Shown here: one piece after another, positions 1 through 9,365 of the stretch | Numbering within the stretch: position 1 is the stretch's first letter | Layout: each line of letters starts with the position of its first letter | Origin: Clostridiales bacterium Firm_18 | GTDB taxonomy: Bacteria > Bacillota > Clostridia > Monoglobales > Firm-18 | DNA: 42,446 nt | NCBI GenBank assembly: GCA_001604215.1 | Contig: LVAX01000086.1 | Location: 1-42,446 of the forward strand | Reading direction: 5' to 3' | Made by a program: the position numbers and the translations under genes | Notes under the pieces: generated by a model | What the model was told of the DNA's origin: nothing | What the model saw: the letters and a program-made list of their open reading frames with translations, nothing else | The model's database searches: none

Positions 1-108
1 CACATATGGCAACGGTTGTAACGGTTTTTATTCAAAAAAATGGGGAAACTCAAACAATTTTTCAAATATTAATGCTAAATATAAAACCGAAAAATACGGC
101 GTAAATAT

Positions 109-1776
109 CTATATTTCCATTATAACGGGCAATATCATAGGCTTTCTTTTTGTCTTTTCATATAAAAAGTCACTTAAATCATTTTTTACCGTTGTTTTCA
201 GCGTATTCCAATCACAGGTGTTTTTCGCCTTGCAGTTTTCAAGTGATTTACTGGCACATACCTTTATTTCCTCGATAAGACCTTCGCTTTCACGCATATA
301 CACAAAGCCTCTTGAAATAACATCCGGACCGGAGGCAATTTCCTTCGTGTCGGATGAAATGGTCACAACAACAACAATAATCCCGTCCTCGGCAAGATGC
401 TTCCTGTCCCTTAATACAATGTTGCCCACATCACCCACGCCAAGACCGTCAACCAAAATTTTACCTGCCGGAACGCTGCCGTTAATTCTTGCGCTGTTTT
501 CTTCCACTTCCAGAACCTGGCCGATACTCATTAAGAAAATATTCTTTTTGCTTACCCCCATTTTTTCGGCAAGCATTGCATGCCTCATAAGGTGACGATA
601 TTCGCCGTGGGCGGGAACAAAAAACTTAGGTTTTACAAGCCCAAGCATTATTTGAAGCTCTTCCCTGCATGCGTGCCCCGAAACATGAATTTCGGCAAGG
701 GACTCGTATATAACCTCGCAGCCGCGCTTGAAAAGCTCGTTTACAACCCGGTAAACGGATTTCTCATTTCCGGGTATGGGTGAAGCGGATATAAGTACGG
801 TATCTTCAGCACCTAAGCTTATTTTTTTATGGTCGGAAAAAGCCATTCTGGTAAGTGCGCTCATGGTTTCCCCTTGGCTTCCGGTAGTAATTATAACAAG
901 CTTTTCCGGCTGATATTTTGTAATGTCGTCTATGTCGATTATTATTCCTTTTGGAACCTTCATATATCCAAGCTCAATTGCAACGGATATTACATTCAGC
1001 ATGCTTCTTCCCGATACGGCAACCTTTCTGCCGAACTGGTGGGCACAGTTTATTATTTGCTGCACCCTATGCACATTAGAAGCAAATGTCGCAACAATAA
1101 TACGCTTATGGATGTTTGCACGAAAAATCTCGTCAAACGCCACACTGACCGTACTTTCACTCATTGTATATCCCGGCCGCTCTGCGTTGGTACTGTCCGA
1201 CATAAGCAGCAGCACGCCGCGCCTGCCTATTTCTCCTATCCTTGCAAGATCTATCATGCTCCCGTCAATCGGGGTGGAATCAATTTTGAAATCGCCGGTA
1301 TGAAATACCACACCAACCGGTGTAGTTATGGCGAGGCAGCAAACATCAGGAATACTGTGATTACTTCTTATAAATTCAATCTCAAATACACCCAAACGAA
1401 TGGTATCTCCCTGAGATACGGATTTTAACTTGGCCCTTCCCATTAGACCATGTTCTTTAAGCTTGTGGGCCACAAGCCCTAACGTAAAACGGGTGCCATA
1501 AATCGGGCAGTCAATGTCACGAAGCACATAGGGAAGTGCCCCGATATGGTCCTCGTGCCCGTGAGTCAACACAATGCCCCGAATTTTTTCTTTGTTTTTC
1601 ACAAGGTAAGTCGTATCGGGTATAACAAGGTCAACTCCCAACATTTCATCATCGGGAAACGCAAGCCCGCAATCGAGGATTATAATATCGTTTCCGTACT
1701 CAAAAACCGTTAGGTTTTTGCCGATTTCTTCCATGCCCCCGAGCGGAACAATCTTTAATTTTTGTTTTTTATGCAC
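109..1776 (-). CDS. rnj: Ribonuclease J (metallo-beta-lactamase/beta-CASP RNase)
   Basis: Cytoplasmic RNase of the RNase J family, which has 5'-3' exonuclease and endonuclease activity in mRNA turnover and rRNA maturation. The 555-residue length is normal for the family. The N-terminal beta-lactamase fold carries the metal motif H72-G-H74-E-D76-H77, a later H-T-G-D-F segment near residue 160, a beta-CASP region in the middle, and the C-terminal P-A-H-G-E-Y motif near residue 390 that completes the active site. The start is GTG at 1774-1776, chosen because GGAGG lies 7 bases upstream and the protein then begins with MHKKQKLKI followed by the family's GG-EIGKN segment. It has its own promoter, which abuts the stop of the upstream gene on the same strand. 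It could be RNase J1 or J2; the intact metal ligands favour an active enzyme. Confidence 0.97.
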   Translation of the reverse strand: MHKKQKLKIVPLGGMEEIGKNLTVFEYGNDIIILDCGLAFPDDEMLGVDLVIPDTTYLVKNKEKIRGIVLTHGHEDHIGALPYVLRDIDCPIYGTRFTLGLVAHKLKEHGLMGRAKLKSVSQGDTIRLGVFEIEFIRSNHSIPDVCCLAITTPVGVVFHTGDFKIDSTPIDGSMIDLARIGEIGRRGVLLLMSDSTNAERPGYTMSESTVSVAFDEIFRANIHKRIIVATFASNVHRVQQIINCAHQFGRKVAVSGRSMLNVISVAIELGYMKVPKGIIIDIDDITKYQPEKLVIITTGSQGETMSALTRMAFSDHKKISLGAEDTVLISASPIPGNEKSVYRVVNELFKRGCEVIYESLAEIHVSGHACREELQIMLGLVKPKFFVPAHGEYRHLMRHAMLAEKMGVSKKNIFLMSIGQVLEVEENSARINGSVPAGKILVDGLGVGDVGNIVLRDRKHLAEDGIIVVVVTISSDTKEIASGPDVISRGFVYMRESEGLIEEIKVCASKSLENCKAKNTCDWNTLKTTVKNDLSDFLYEKTKRKPMILPVIMEI

Positions 1777-1861
1777 TTTTTATCCTCCACACAATAATAT
1801 CTGTTTCAAACATTTAAACACTTAATTAATTAAAACAATCCGTACATACATAATTTAAAGT

Positions 1862-1890
1862 ATTATAACATACTATGGACATAAAATCAA
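1862..1890 (-). promoter_or_regulatory. Sigma-A type promoter for RNase J
   Basis: On the minus strand TTGATT (1885-1890) and TATAAT (1862-1867) are separated by exactly 17 bases, with a TG two bases before the -10. It lies about 85 bases upstream of the RNase J start and begins directly after the stop codon of the preceding gene, so RNase J can be transcribed independently. Confidence 0.75.
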
Positions 1891-4236
1891 TTATTTTAAA
1901 TATTTTTTCACCTCCCCGATATATATATCACAAAGTTCGTTTGCATATTCCTCGTTTATCCCTTCGGATATCACCTTGCATACAGGCTTCTGGGAATGAG
2001 GAACAATAAGCACCCATCCTTTGTCATTTATTATTTTAACACCCTCGTCAAGTTCAATTTTTCCGCTTTGCTTTCTTGCAGTATCCGTTATATAACGAAT
2101 AACCTTCCCCTTGCTTTTCTCTTCACATTCCACTTCTTTTTCGACCATATAAATTTCAGGTATTTCATTCGTCAAATCGGAAAGCATTATTCCTTCCCGG
2201 CAAATAAAAGAGCAAATTTTAGCCAAAGCATAAACGGCATCGAACATCATCCTGAATTGCATACTGTTGTTTTTTTGCATGCATTCCATCATGCAGGCTT
2301 TCCCTGTCTTGCAGCGGACAACGCTTGCGTTATATTTAGCGGCGATGGCTTCAATCGAGCCGGAACCGCTGATGGGGGAAGCTATGATTTTATTGCCCGT
2401 TTTAATTGATATCAAAGATACCAATGCGGCAAAACTTTCGCCCGATATGGTGCGTCCAAGCTCGTCAACCAAAACAAGGCGTTCGGCGTATTCATCAACA
2501 AACGCGGTAATTACTCCCTTCCCGTCGGATGTAACAATTTCTGCCCCCAAATCCGAAAGCAGCTGTCTTGCAATGTCACTGCCCTCGATTTTTATATTTA
2601 CACTAAGCTTGTCTTTGATTTCATTCATTATCTCACGCATATAATAAAGCTTGTAGTCATAAAATCTGACTATTTCGCTTATTACATCGGGCTGACAGCG
2701 CGTAAAATCCTCACGCATAAACAGAATTTCAATTTTGCGCTCAAAATCGCGCGGTATATCCGCTCCGTTTTCGTTAAGGAAGGTTGTAACAAGCTTCATT
2801 TCGTTGCCCGTATTGATTGCCATAATATGCACCCCGCCGTCCAAACCGTAAAAAGGTATGGCCCGACGGGCAACCGGCAAGGTTATTCCCCCAAAATCAT
2901 AAACCTTTGCACCGGAGGATAAAAGTCCCGATACGAAAGCACTTCTCAGCATATCAAGAGCTCCCCCCGCGCCTCCGCTAACCGACAGCTTAGCATTTTT
3001 GCCGGCGGCACCGAAGGCAGCGCCAAGCCGTGTTGCAAACTCAGGAGTTACCTCAACGTTAATTTTGCCGGAAACCCCGTTTTCACCGAAAAGTCTTTTT
3101 CCGAAATTGTCACCCCATATAAGGTTGTCACCGACTACCGTTTCATTTTCAATAATCTTCTGAGGCCATATTTTTATGTTGTTCTTAACTTCACACATAT
3201 CACCTATGCATGTTTTTTCTCCGATTACGGAGTTTTCAAGCAGCATCGAGTGGGCGCCTACCCGCACACCGTCTGCTATAATACAGCCTCTCACCTGTGT
3301 GGTTCTTGCTATCGTAACATTTTTTTGAATAACGGATTTTTTAACCGAGGAACCCTCACAGATCCTGCTGTTGCTTCCCACAATACTGTAAGGCATTATT
3401 TTTGCGCCGCGCTCGATACTAACCAGATCGCCGATATAACACGGGGCGGATATAACGGAATCGGGATGCACGGCTGCAGTATCGTGCATTAATATGCCGT
3501 TTTTTTCAACACAATTTAATTTAATGCCAACCTTTTTATCCAAAATATCAAAATGACATTTTTTATACGCCGACAAATCGCCGATATCACACCAATACCC
3601 ATCGGCAACAAAACCAAACATTCTATGCCCGCCCGCAAGCATTTTCGGGAATAAATCCCTGCTGAAATCATACCGCTCGGATGGCGGTATCAGGCTTAAA
3701 ACGGATGGATTTAATATATAAATACCCGTATTGGCGGTATCGGAGAAAACCTCGCTCCAGCTCGGTTTTTCCAAAAACCGTATTATGGCGCCGCTTTCAT
3801 CCGTCACAACAATTCCATATTCGAGAGGATTATCAACGCTTTTTAATACTATTGTGGCCTCGGAGCCCTTTTCTTTGTGGAATTCTGCCGCTTTTTTAAT
3901 ATCGATATCGGTTAGACTGTCCCCGCTGACAATTATAAAAGTATCATCAAAAAACTCCTGTGCATTTTTAACGCTTCCGGCAGTTCCAAGGGGCGTATCC
4001 TCGATATAATACTTAATCCGGACGCCGAATTTGCTGCCGTCACCGAAATGCTCGGTAATTATATGAGGCATATACATTAGTGTTACCGCTATGTCGGTAA
4101 TTCCCGCATTTTTCATAAGTTCTATGATGTATTCCATAACGGGGCGCCCCATAACATCCACCATTGGCTTCGGCCTGCCGCACGTCAGCGGCCGAAGCCT
4201 TGTCCCTTCGCCCCCCGCCATTATCAAGCCCTTCAT
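1891..4236 (-). CDS. Sugar-1-phosphate nucleotidyltransferase fused to a degenerate phosphomannomutase domain
   Basis: Cytoplasmic fusion of 781 residues. Residues 1-230 are a nucleotidyltransferase with the signature GGEGTRLRPLT (8-18), S-G-D (104-106) and E-K-P (156-158). Residues about 250-365 form a left-handed beta-helix of hexapeptide repeats. Residues 380-781 align with the phosphomannomutase/phosphoglucomutase fold. The family makes NDP-sugars (often GDP-mannose or a glucose derivative) for glycans. The mutase half looks inactive: the phosphoserine loop expected as A-S-H-N-P reads A-I-N-T-G-N (473-478), the metal loop D-G-D-x-D-R reads D-E-Y-A-E-R (581-586), and no G-E-x-S-G-H sugar loop is seen. 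The start ATG at 4234-4236 has a GGGGG run 12 bases upstream. Nucleotide and sugar specificity cannot be told from sequence. It probably serves envelope polysaccharide synthesis, which would suit the neighbouring mreB-type gene. Confidence 0.88.
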   Translation of the reverse strand: MKGLIMAGGEGTRLRPLTCGRPKPMVDVMGRPVMEYIIELMKNAGITDIAVTLMYMPHIITEHFGDGSKFGVRIKYYIEDTPLGTAGSVKNAQEFFDDTFIIVSGDSLTDIDIKKAAEFHKEKGSEATIVLKSVDNPLEYGIVVTDESGAIIRFLEKPSWSEVFSDTANTGIYILNPSVLSLIPPSERYDFSRDLFPKMLAGGHRMFGFVADGYWCDIGDLSAYKKCHFDILDKKVGIKLNCVEKNGILMHDTAAVHPDSVISAPCYIGDLVSIERGAKIMPYSIVGSNSRICEGSSVKKSVIQKNVTIARTTQVRGCIIADGVRVGAHSMLLENSVIGEKTCIGDMCEVKNNIKIWPQKIIENETVVGDNLIWGDNFGKRLFGENGVSGKINVEVTPEFATRLGAAFGAAGKNAKLSVSGGAGGALDMLRSAFVSGLLSSGAKVYDFGGITLPVARRAIPFYGLDGGVHIMAINTGNEMKLVTTFLNENGADIPRDFERKIEILFMREDFTRCQPDVISEIVRFYDYKLYYMREIMNEIKDKLSVNIKIEGSDIARQLLSDLGAEIVTSDGKGVITAFVDEYAERLVLVDELGRTISGESFAALVSLISIKTGNKIIASPISGSGSIEAIAAKYNASVVRCKTGKACMMECMQKNNSMQFRMMFDAVYALAKICSFICREGIMLSDLTNEIPEIYMVEKEVECEEKSKGKVIRYITDTARKQSGKIELDEGVKIINDKGWVLIVPHSQKPVCKVISEGINEEYANELCDIYIGEVKKYLK

Positions 4237-4262
4237 AAAGCGGAAAACCCCCTTGCTTTTTG

Positions 4263-4292
4263 TAATAATAATAATAATAATATTATTATTAT
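4263..4292. repeat. AAT microsatellite ending in a 22-bp palindrome
   Basis: A run of AAT/ATA triplets turns into its own complement, so 4271-4292 is a perfect palindrome. It lies just upstream of the nucleotidyltransferase gene. A weak minus-strand promoter (TTGATA at 4290-4295, TATTAT at 4268-4273, spacer 16) falls inside it, so length changes here could alter expression. This role is inference. Confidence 0.6.
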
Positions 4293-4350
4293 CAACATAA
4301 CAAGAGGGTTATATTCATTTTACACCGTTTAGGTTTTTGAATATGTAATT

Positions 4351-4392
4351 TTACGCCATTTCAGGCGTAAGAGGGCCGAACCCTATAGGGTT
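4351..4392 (-). terminator. Possible weak terminator after the mreB-type gene
   Basis: Just downstream of the mreB-type stop codon (minus strand) are a 14-bp perfect palindrome (4379-4392) and a hairpin with a 7-bp stem, TTACGCC at 4351-4357 pairing with 4364-4370 around a 6-base loop. The run after the stem is only AATT, so termination may be partial or these may be processing or binding sites. Confidence 0.35.
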
Positions 4393-4403
4393 TATCTTCC
4401 CTG

Positions 4404-5414
4404 CTATTTGCTCTCCTTTAATACATGAATATCCTCAAGAGCCTTTCCAGTTCCCCTTGCAACACACGATACGGCATCCTCCGCAATAAACGTTTTAATG
4501 CCGGTTTCATATTCGATAAGCCTGTCAAGTCCCCAAACAAGTGAGCCCCCGCCCGTCATTACAATACCTTGCGTACTTATGTCGCCCACAAGCTCGGGCG
4601 GTGTATTTTCGAGAACGCCTTTTATAGCCTCCACAATTGCCGTGGCCGGTTCTTCAAACGCCTCAAACATTTCGTCGGATGTAACCGTCAGTGTTTTCGG
4701 CAAACCGGAAACAAGGCTCCGCCCCCTGACACTCATTTCCCTTACCTCGCTGTGTTCGGGCATATCCTTAAAAACACATCCGATTTTCATCTTCATGCTC
4801 TCGGCGGTTCTCTCGCCTATCAATATATTATGCTTTTTCCTTATATATTTAATTATTGCTTCATCGAATTTATCGCCGGCGATTTTTAACGATTCGCTTA
4901 CAACAATCCCGCCAAGGGAAATAACCGCAATATCCGTTGTTCCTCCTCCTATATCCACTATCATGTTCCCGCACGGCTTTGAAATGTCTATCCCCGCTCC
5001 GATTGCAGCGGCAATAGGCTCTTCAATAAGAAAAGTCTTGCTTGCGCCTGCCTGCATTGCAGCATCAACAACAGCCCTTTTTTCAACTTCGGTAACCCCG
5101 CTCGGAACGCAAATAATCACGCGCGGTTTAAAAATCCTTCTTTTGCAGATTTTGTCCAAAAAATTCCGAAGCATTTTTTCCGTCATGTTGTAGTCGGATA
5201 TAACGCCGTCCTTTAAAGGTCTTATTGCAACGATATTCCCCGGTGTCCTGCCCAGCATTCTTTGTGCCTCGGTGCCTACGGCAAGAATCGTCTTGTTGAT
5301 GGTATCCAGAGCAATAACCGACGGCTCTACGAGCACAATACCCTTTCCTTTTACATATATAAGTACAGAAGCGGTGCCGAGATCTATGCCTATATCTTCT
5401 CCAAAACCAAACAT
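4404..5414 (-). CDS. mbl: MreB/Mbl-family bacterial actin
   Basis: Cytoplasmic actin homologue that forms membrane-associated filaments and guides lateral peptidoglycan synthesis. The 336-residue length is typical. The ATPase fold shows the phosphate-1 motif D11-L-G-T-A-S, the phosphate-2 motif D-I-G-G-G-T-T-D-I near residue 154, and a C-terminal adenosine motif M-T-G-G-G-S near 289. It starts at ATG 5412-5414 behind a GAAGGGA ribosome site. No mreC or mreD follows and the gene stands alone behind its own promoter, which favours an Mbl or MreBH paralogue over the mreBCD-operon MreB; the symbol is therefore tentative. The divergent neighbour is the exporter operon starting at 5703. Confidence 0.93.
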   Translation of the reverse strand: MFGFGEDIGIDLGTASVLIYVKGKGIVLVEPSVIALDTINKTILAVGTEAQRMLGRTPGNIVAIRPLKDGVISDYNMTEKMLRNFLDKICKRRIFKPRVIICVPSGVTEVEKRAVVDAAMQAGASKTFLIEEPIAAAIGAGIDISKPCGNMIVDIGGGTTDIAVISLGGIVVSESLKIAGDKFDEAIIKYIRKKHNILIGERTAESMKMKIGCVFKDMPEHSEVREMSVRGRSLVSGLPKTLTVTSDEMFEAFEEPATAIVEAIKGVLENTPPELVGDISTQGIVMTGGGSLVWGLDRLIEYETGIKTFIAEDAVSCVARGTGKALEDIHVLKESK

Positions 5415-5547
5415 GCTAAAATTTCATTCCCTTCACTTTCAATAATGAATCAAAAAAACCCAGCTCCACAAATTAGCTTTTTTCACAGTATCATAAAAAT
5501 ATATCGTACAAAACCCGAAAAGCTTTAGACTAAGCTAAACTGTATTT

Positions 5548-5576
5548 ATTATACCAGCAATATACAAAAATTGCAA
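5548..5576 (-). promoter_or_regulatory. Sigma-A type promoter for the mreB-type gene
   Basis: On the minus strand TTGCAA (5571-5576) and TATAAT (5548-5553) are 17 bases apart, and the -10 is preceded by TGG, an extended -10 feature. It lies about 135 bases upstream of the start codon. Confidence 0.75.
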
Positions 5577-5702
5577 TAGACAATTTTACTCAAATTCCAA
5601 CATTTTCCGCTATAATAAAAGTTAATATATAATTAACAAATAATACAAAAATATATGATAGAATATAATTAATTTATTTTTTTAGCGAAAAGAGGTTGAT
5701 TT

Positions 5703-7463
5703 ATGAAACGGTTTTTTGAAAAAATTAAACAATCCGGTATTAAAAAGAGAATATACATATTACTTGTTATTATTCTTGCGGTAGCGGTTGGAGGCTTTGT
5801 CTTTTCAAAGGTCGGCAAAAAAGGTGAAGCATTAGCCTCCAATTTTTCTTCCGCAATTGTAAAAAGAGGTGATATTGCAGAAAAAATAAGCGGTTCGGGA
5901 ACGGTGGAGCCGATTTCAAGATATGAAATTATTTCTCTTGTTAAAGGGGAAATACTCTCATGCGATTTTGAAGAAGGAGATTTCGTAAATGAAGGGGATA
6001 TACTGTATAGGATTGACTCAACCGATTTGCAAAACACCATACAAAGACAGCAAAACAGTATTAACAAAACACTGCTTACCGCAAAAGACAATGCCCAAAA
6101 TATTCAGGACCTAAAGGTAAAGGCACCCGCAAGCGGCATACTTACGGATTTTGACATTAAAGCCGGGGATACCTTCAAAGCGGATAAGGCAGGTACAATA
6201 ATTGATAATGATACATTTACCGCAACAGTTCCGTTCAACGCCAGCCAGATTTCAAAAATCAACATCGGCGACCGTGCCGATATCGTAAGCGCCCTTTACA
6301 TGACAAAAATGGAAGGAACCGTTACATACAAATCAAACACGCCAAAAAGCACCTCAAACGGAAGTATTCTTTATGATGTGGAGATAACGCTGAAAAACCC
6401 CGGAGCCGTCTCCGGCGGAATAAGTGTGGGGGCAACGGTGCATACCGCAAGCGGCGATGTGCAATCTCCCGAATCCGGAGCGCTTAATAATTCCAAAACT
6501 ACACCGGTTATACCTAAAGTTTCGGGAAAGGTTATAAATGTATACGTTAGAAATAACCAATATGTAAATAAAGGGGACATATTATTTCAGATTGACGATA
6601 CCGAATACCGTCAGGCACAGGAAAAAACAAACCTTGAGCTTGAGGATTTATATCTTTCACTCCAAACATATAATAAACAGCTTGAAAACTATAATATAAA
6701 AGCGCCTATAAACGGGGTGGTTATTTCCAAGAAATACAAAGCGGGGGACACTATCGGAAACAGCCAGGGTTCAGACGCATCATTAATGGTTATTGCCGAT
6801 ACTTCGAAAATGGTTTTTAATCTTGAAGTCGACGAGCTTGAAATATCAAAGATTGAATTAGGTCAAACAGCAAATATAACGGCCGATGCCCTGCCCGACG
6901 AAACTTTTACGGGAGAGGTAACAAAAATTGCTAATGAGGGAACAAGCCAAAACGGCGTCACCACATACAAGGTTGAACTTACGATTACCGAGCCGGGCAA
7001 CCTTATTTCGGGTATGAATGTCAATGCGGAAATTATAGTGCGCGAGTCAAAAGATGCCTTGCTGGTACCGGTCTCTGCCGTATCCAATATTAAAAACGGC
7101 GAAGGGACGGTACTAATTAAGAAAAACGCAAGAGGCACCGACAATCAGGAAACTCAAGACAAAGGCAATGTTAAAGGGCCTCAGGCAAGACCAAACGGCA
7201 GCATGCCGGCAAACCGGCAGGCACCAAATGCTAAAATGCCCGCTGCGCAAAACGTTGAATACATGCCGTTAAAAGTTAAAACGGGGATTTCCGATAGCGA
7301 CAACATAGAGATTCTAAGCGGTCTTAACGAGGGCGACGAAATATTTTTTGCAGCAGCACCGACGTCGGCAACAAATAACAATAGCTTCCGCGGCGGCATG
7401 CCCCCAATGGGCGGTGGCAGCTTCGGCGGCGCCGGCGGCAGTATCCGTATCCAGAGAAGATAA
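5703..7463 (+). CDS. MacA/HlyD-type efflux adaptor with two tandem lipoyl/beta-barrel modules
   Basis: Membrane-anchored adaptor subunit of a MacB-type ABC exporter. One transmembrane anchor lies at residues 17-35 with the rest outside. A first lipoyl-like domain (about 70-150) and barrel (170-250) are followed by a second lipoyl domain with a short coiled-coil insertion (268-345) and barrel (365-448). A membrane-proximal domain (450-550) is split by a Q/N/P-rich insert (474-517), and the protein ends in a Gly-rich tail. At 586 residues it is longer than the usual 350-450, because of the module duplication. ATG 5703 follows GAGGT at 6 bases. It starts the exporter operon; the ATPase gene follows 24 bases after its stop. 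Several TATAAT boxes upstream (for example 5611 and 5664) lack a convincing -35, so its promoter is unresolved. Confidence 0.9.
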   Translation: MKRFFEKIKQSGIKKRIYILLVIILAVAVGGFVFSKVGKKGEALASNFSSAIVKRGDIAEKISGSGTVEPISRYEIISLVKGEILSCDFEEGDFVNEGDILYRIDSTDLQNTIQRQQNSINKTLLTAKDNAQNIQDLKVKAPASGILTDFDIKAGDTFKADKAGTIIDNDTFTATVPFNASQISKINIGDRADIVSALYMTKMEGTVTYKSNTPKSTSNGSILYDVEITLKNPGAVSGGISVGATVHTASGDVQSPESGALNNSKTTPVIPKVSGKVINVYVRNNQYVNKGDILFQIDDTEYRQAQEKTNLELEDLYLSLQTYNKQLENYNIKAPINGVVISKKYKAGDTIGNSQGSDASLMVIADTSKMVFNLEVDELEISKIELGQTANITADALPDETFTGEVTKIANEGTSQNGVTTYKVELTITEPGNLISGMNVNAEIIVRESKDALLVPVSAVSNIKNGEGTVLIKKNARGTDNQETQDKGNVKGPQARPNGSMPANRQAPNAKMPAAQNVEYMPLKVKTGISDSDNIEILSGLNEGDEIFFAAAPTSATNNNSFRGGMPPMGGGSFGGAGGSIRIQRR

Positions 7464-7487
7464 TCCGGGACGGACAAGGAGAGTTAT

Positions 7488-8171
7488 ATGATAAAAATAG
7501 AAAACATGTATAAAATATATAAAATGGGAGACAACGAGGTCAGAGCGCTGGACGGCATTAATATTCATATATTAAAGAATGAATTTGTGGCTATTGTGGG
7601 ACCGTCCGGCAGCGGAAAATCAACTCTTATAAACATGATTGGTTGTCTTGACACTCCAACATCCGGGAAGTATTACTTAGACGGGATAGACGTCAGCCGG
7701 ATAAATGAAAACAAACTGGCAGACATCAGAAACAGAAAAATCGGTTTTATATTTCAGAGTTATAACCTTTTAGCAAAACTGACCGTTCTTGAAAATGTAG
7801 AGCTCCCGCTTATATATATGGGATTGTCGAAAAGCAAACGACACGCGCTTGCAAAAGATGCTATAAGCCGTGTCGGCTTGTCGGGAAGGGAGAATCACAG
7901 ACCGAACCAGCTTTCGGGCGGTCAGCAGCAGCGTGTAGCCGTTGCACGGGCCCTTGTAAACAATCCTTCCCTTATCCTCGCTGACGAGCCGACCGGAGCC
8001 TTAGACAGCAAAACAGGCCAGGAGCTGCTTGCAATGTTAAAGGACATCCACAGTAACGGAAATACGATAGTCCTTATAACTCATGATAAAGAAATAGCAC
8101 AAAATGCAAAAAGAATAATCACTATTCGTGATGGGAAAATACACCAGGACAGCGAGGTGAAAGCACAATGA
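7488..8171 (+). CDS. MacB-type ABC transporter ATP-binding protein
   Basis: Cytoplasmic ATPase (227 residues, normal length) of the LolD/MacB exporter family. Visible motifs are Walker A G-P-S-G-S-G-K-S-T near residue 38, the Q-loop F-Q-S-Y-N, the signature L-S-G-G-Q-Q-Q-R-V, Walker B with the catalytic Glu in L-A-D-E-P-T-G-A-L-D, and a switch His in L-I-T-H-D. The ribosome site AAGGAG sits 6 bases before ATG 7488. The stop overlaps the permease start by four bases (ATGA), so the two are translationally coupled. With the adaptor and permease it forms a tripartite-like exporter adapted to a Gram-positive envelope. The substrate (antimicrobial peptide, lipid or signal peptide) cannot be inferred. 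Confidence 0.95.
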   Translation: MIKIENMYKIYKMGDNEVRALDGINIHILKNEFVAIVGPSGSGKSTLINMIGCLDTPTSGKYYLDGIDVSRINENKLADIRNRKIGFIFQSYNLLAKLTVLENVELPLIYMGLSKSKRHALAKDAISRVGLSGRENHRPNQLSGGQQQRVAVARALVNNPSLILADEPTGALDSKTGQELLAMLKDIHSNGNTIVLITHDKEIAQNAKRIITIRDGKIHQDSEVKAQ

Positions 8172-9346
8172 GCATATTTCAGGCTGTTAAAATGTCGTTA
8201 AAAAGCATTAGCAGCAACAGAATGCGTTCTTTTCTTACAATGCTCGGTATTATTATCGGTGTTGCTGCCGTAATAATAATGGTAAGCTTGGTACAAAGCT
8301 CAACAGCTCAAATAAAAGCCCAGATGGAAAGTATGGGCACAAATATGATTTCGGTAATGCTTACCGGAAGGGGTTCGGTGCGTAATCTCAGCATAAACGA
8401 TATGCAAAAGCTGGTGGATGATAACACCGATTATTTTCTGAGCGTTGCGCCGGTTCTAAACGGTAACCCGACAATCAAGGCAGGCACCGAAAATGATGTA
8501 ACAAGTCTTATAGGAACAAATCAGCATTATTCGTCCATTAACAATGCGGAAGTGGAATTCGGACGTAACATAACCGAACGTGACTGCCTTAACAGGAGTA
8601 AAATAGTGGTAATAGGAAAGTATATACAAAACCGCTTTTTCCCGGGCGAAAACCCCATCGGAAAAGAAATGAAAATATCCGGGCAGGTATTCACGGTAGT
8701 CGGTGTACTAAAAGCAAAAACAACAACAATCGCGCAAAGCTCGCAGGACGACAGAATCATGATTCCTTATACGACCGCGCAGCGCCTGCTGCGAAACACC
8801 GCAATAAGAAGTTATTCTTTCCAGGCGGCAAATGCCGAAGTTGCCGAAAAGGCATCCCAAAAGCTTGAAGATCTTTTACTAAAGCTTTTGGGAGACACGA
8901 ACGCATACAGGGTCATGAATCAGGCGGAAATGCTTGAGTCGGTTCAATCAATAACCGGCACCATGTCACTGATGCTGGGCGGAATCGCAGGAATTTCTCT
9001 GCTTGTCGGCGGTATCGGTATTATGAATATTATGCTTGTATCGGTTACGGAGCGAACCCGCGAAATCGGGATTAGAAAGGCTATCGGTGCCCGACGCTCA
9101 AGTATAATGACCCAATTTTTAATAGAATCGATTGTAATTACACTGCTTGGAGGTGCGCTGGGTATTTTGTTTGGGATAGCCGGTACAAGCGCCATCGGGA
9201 AAGCAATAAGCTTAAAAACATCCGTTTCATTGTCGGTAATCGCACTTTCCTGCGGTGTTTCCATAGCAACAGGTGTATTTTTCGGCTGGTACCCCGCGAA
9301 TAAAGCATCAAAACTTAATCCTATAGAAGCACTGAGATTTGAATAA
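8168..9346 (+). CDS. MacB-type ABC transporter permease (FtsX fold)
   Basis: Membrane subunit of 392 residues with the MacB/FtsX topology: one N-terminal transmembrane helix (about 21-45), a large extracellular periplasmic-core domain (about 50-260), and three C-terminal helices (about 272-295, 320-350, 355-375). The cytoplasmic segment V-T-E-R-T-R-E-I-G-I-R-K-A-I-G between the second and third helices is the family's ATPase-coupling motif. The C-terminal N-P-I-E-A-L-R-F-E is also typical. The start ATG 8168 overlaps the ATPase stop. The S-layer-type gene downstream begins only 19 bases after the stop and is probably cotranscribed. Confidence 0.95.
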   Translation: MSIFQAVKMSLKSISSNRMRSFLTMLGIIIGVAAVIIMVSLVQSSTAQIKAQMESMGTNMISVMLTGRGSVRNLSINDMQKLVDDNTDYFLSVAPVLNGNPTIKAGTENDVTSLIGTNQHYSSINNAEVEFGRNITERDCLNRSKIVVIGKYIQNRFFPGENPIGKEMKISGQVFTVVGVLKAKTTTIAQSSQDDRIMIPYTTAQRLLRNTAIRSYSFQAANAEVAEKASQKLEDLLLKLLGDTNAYRVMNQAEMLESVQSITGTMSLMLGGIAGISLLVGGIGIMNIMLVSVTERTREIGIRKAIGARRSSIMTQFLIESIVITLLGGALGILFGIAGTSAIGKAISLKTSVSLSVIALSCGVSIATGVFFGWYPANKASKLNPIEALRFE

Positions 9347-9365
9347 AATATACGAGGTGAAAGAC

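Noticed and set aside
3..104. Open plus-strand frame of about 33 codons ending four bases before the RNase J stop, possibly the tail of a convergent gene
   Set aside because: It is short, enters from outside the window, has no recognisable motif, and the opposite strand is equally open.
4498..5193. Plus-strand open frame (231 codons) opposite the mreB-type gene
   Set aside because: Ser/Ile/Pro-rich translation typical of an antisense frame; the mreB-type motifs on the other strand are decisive.
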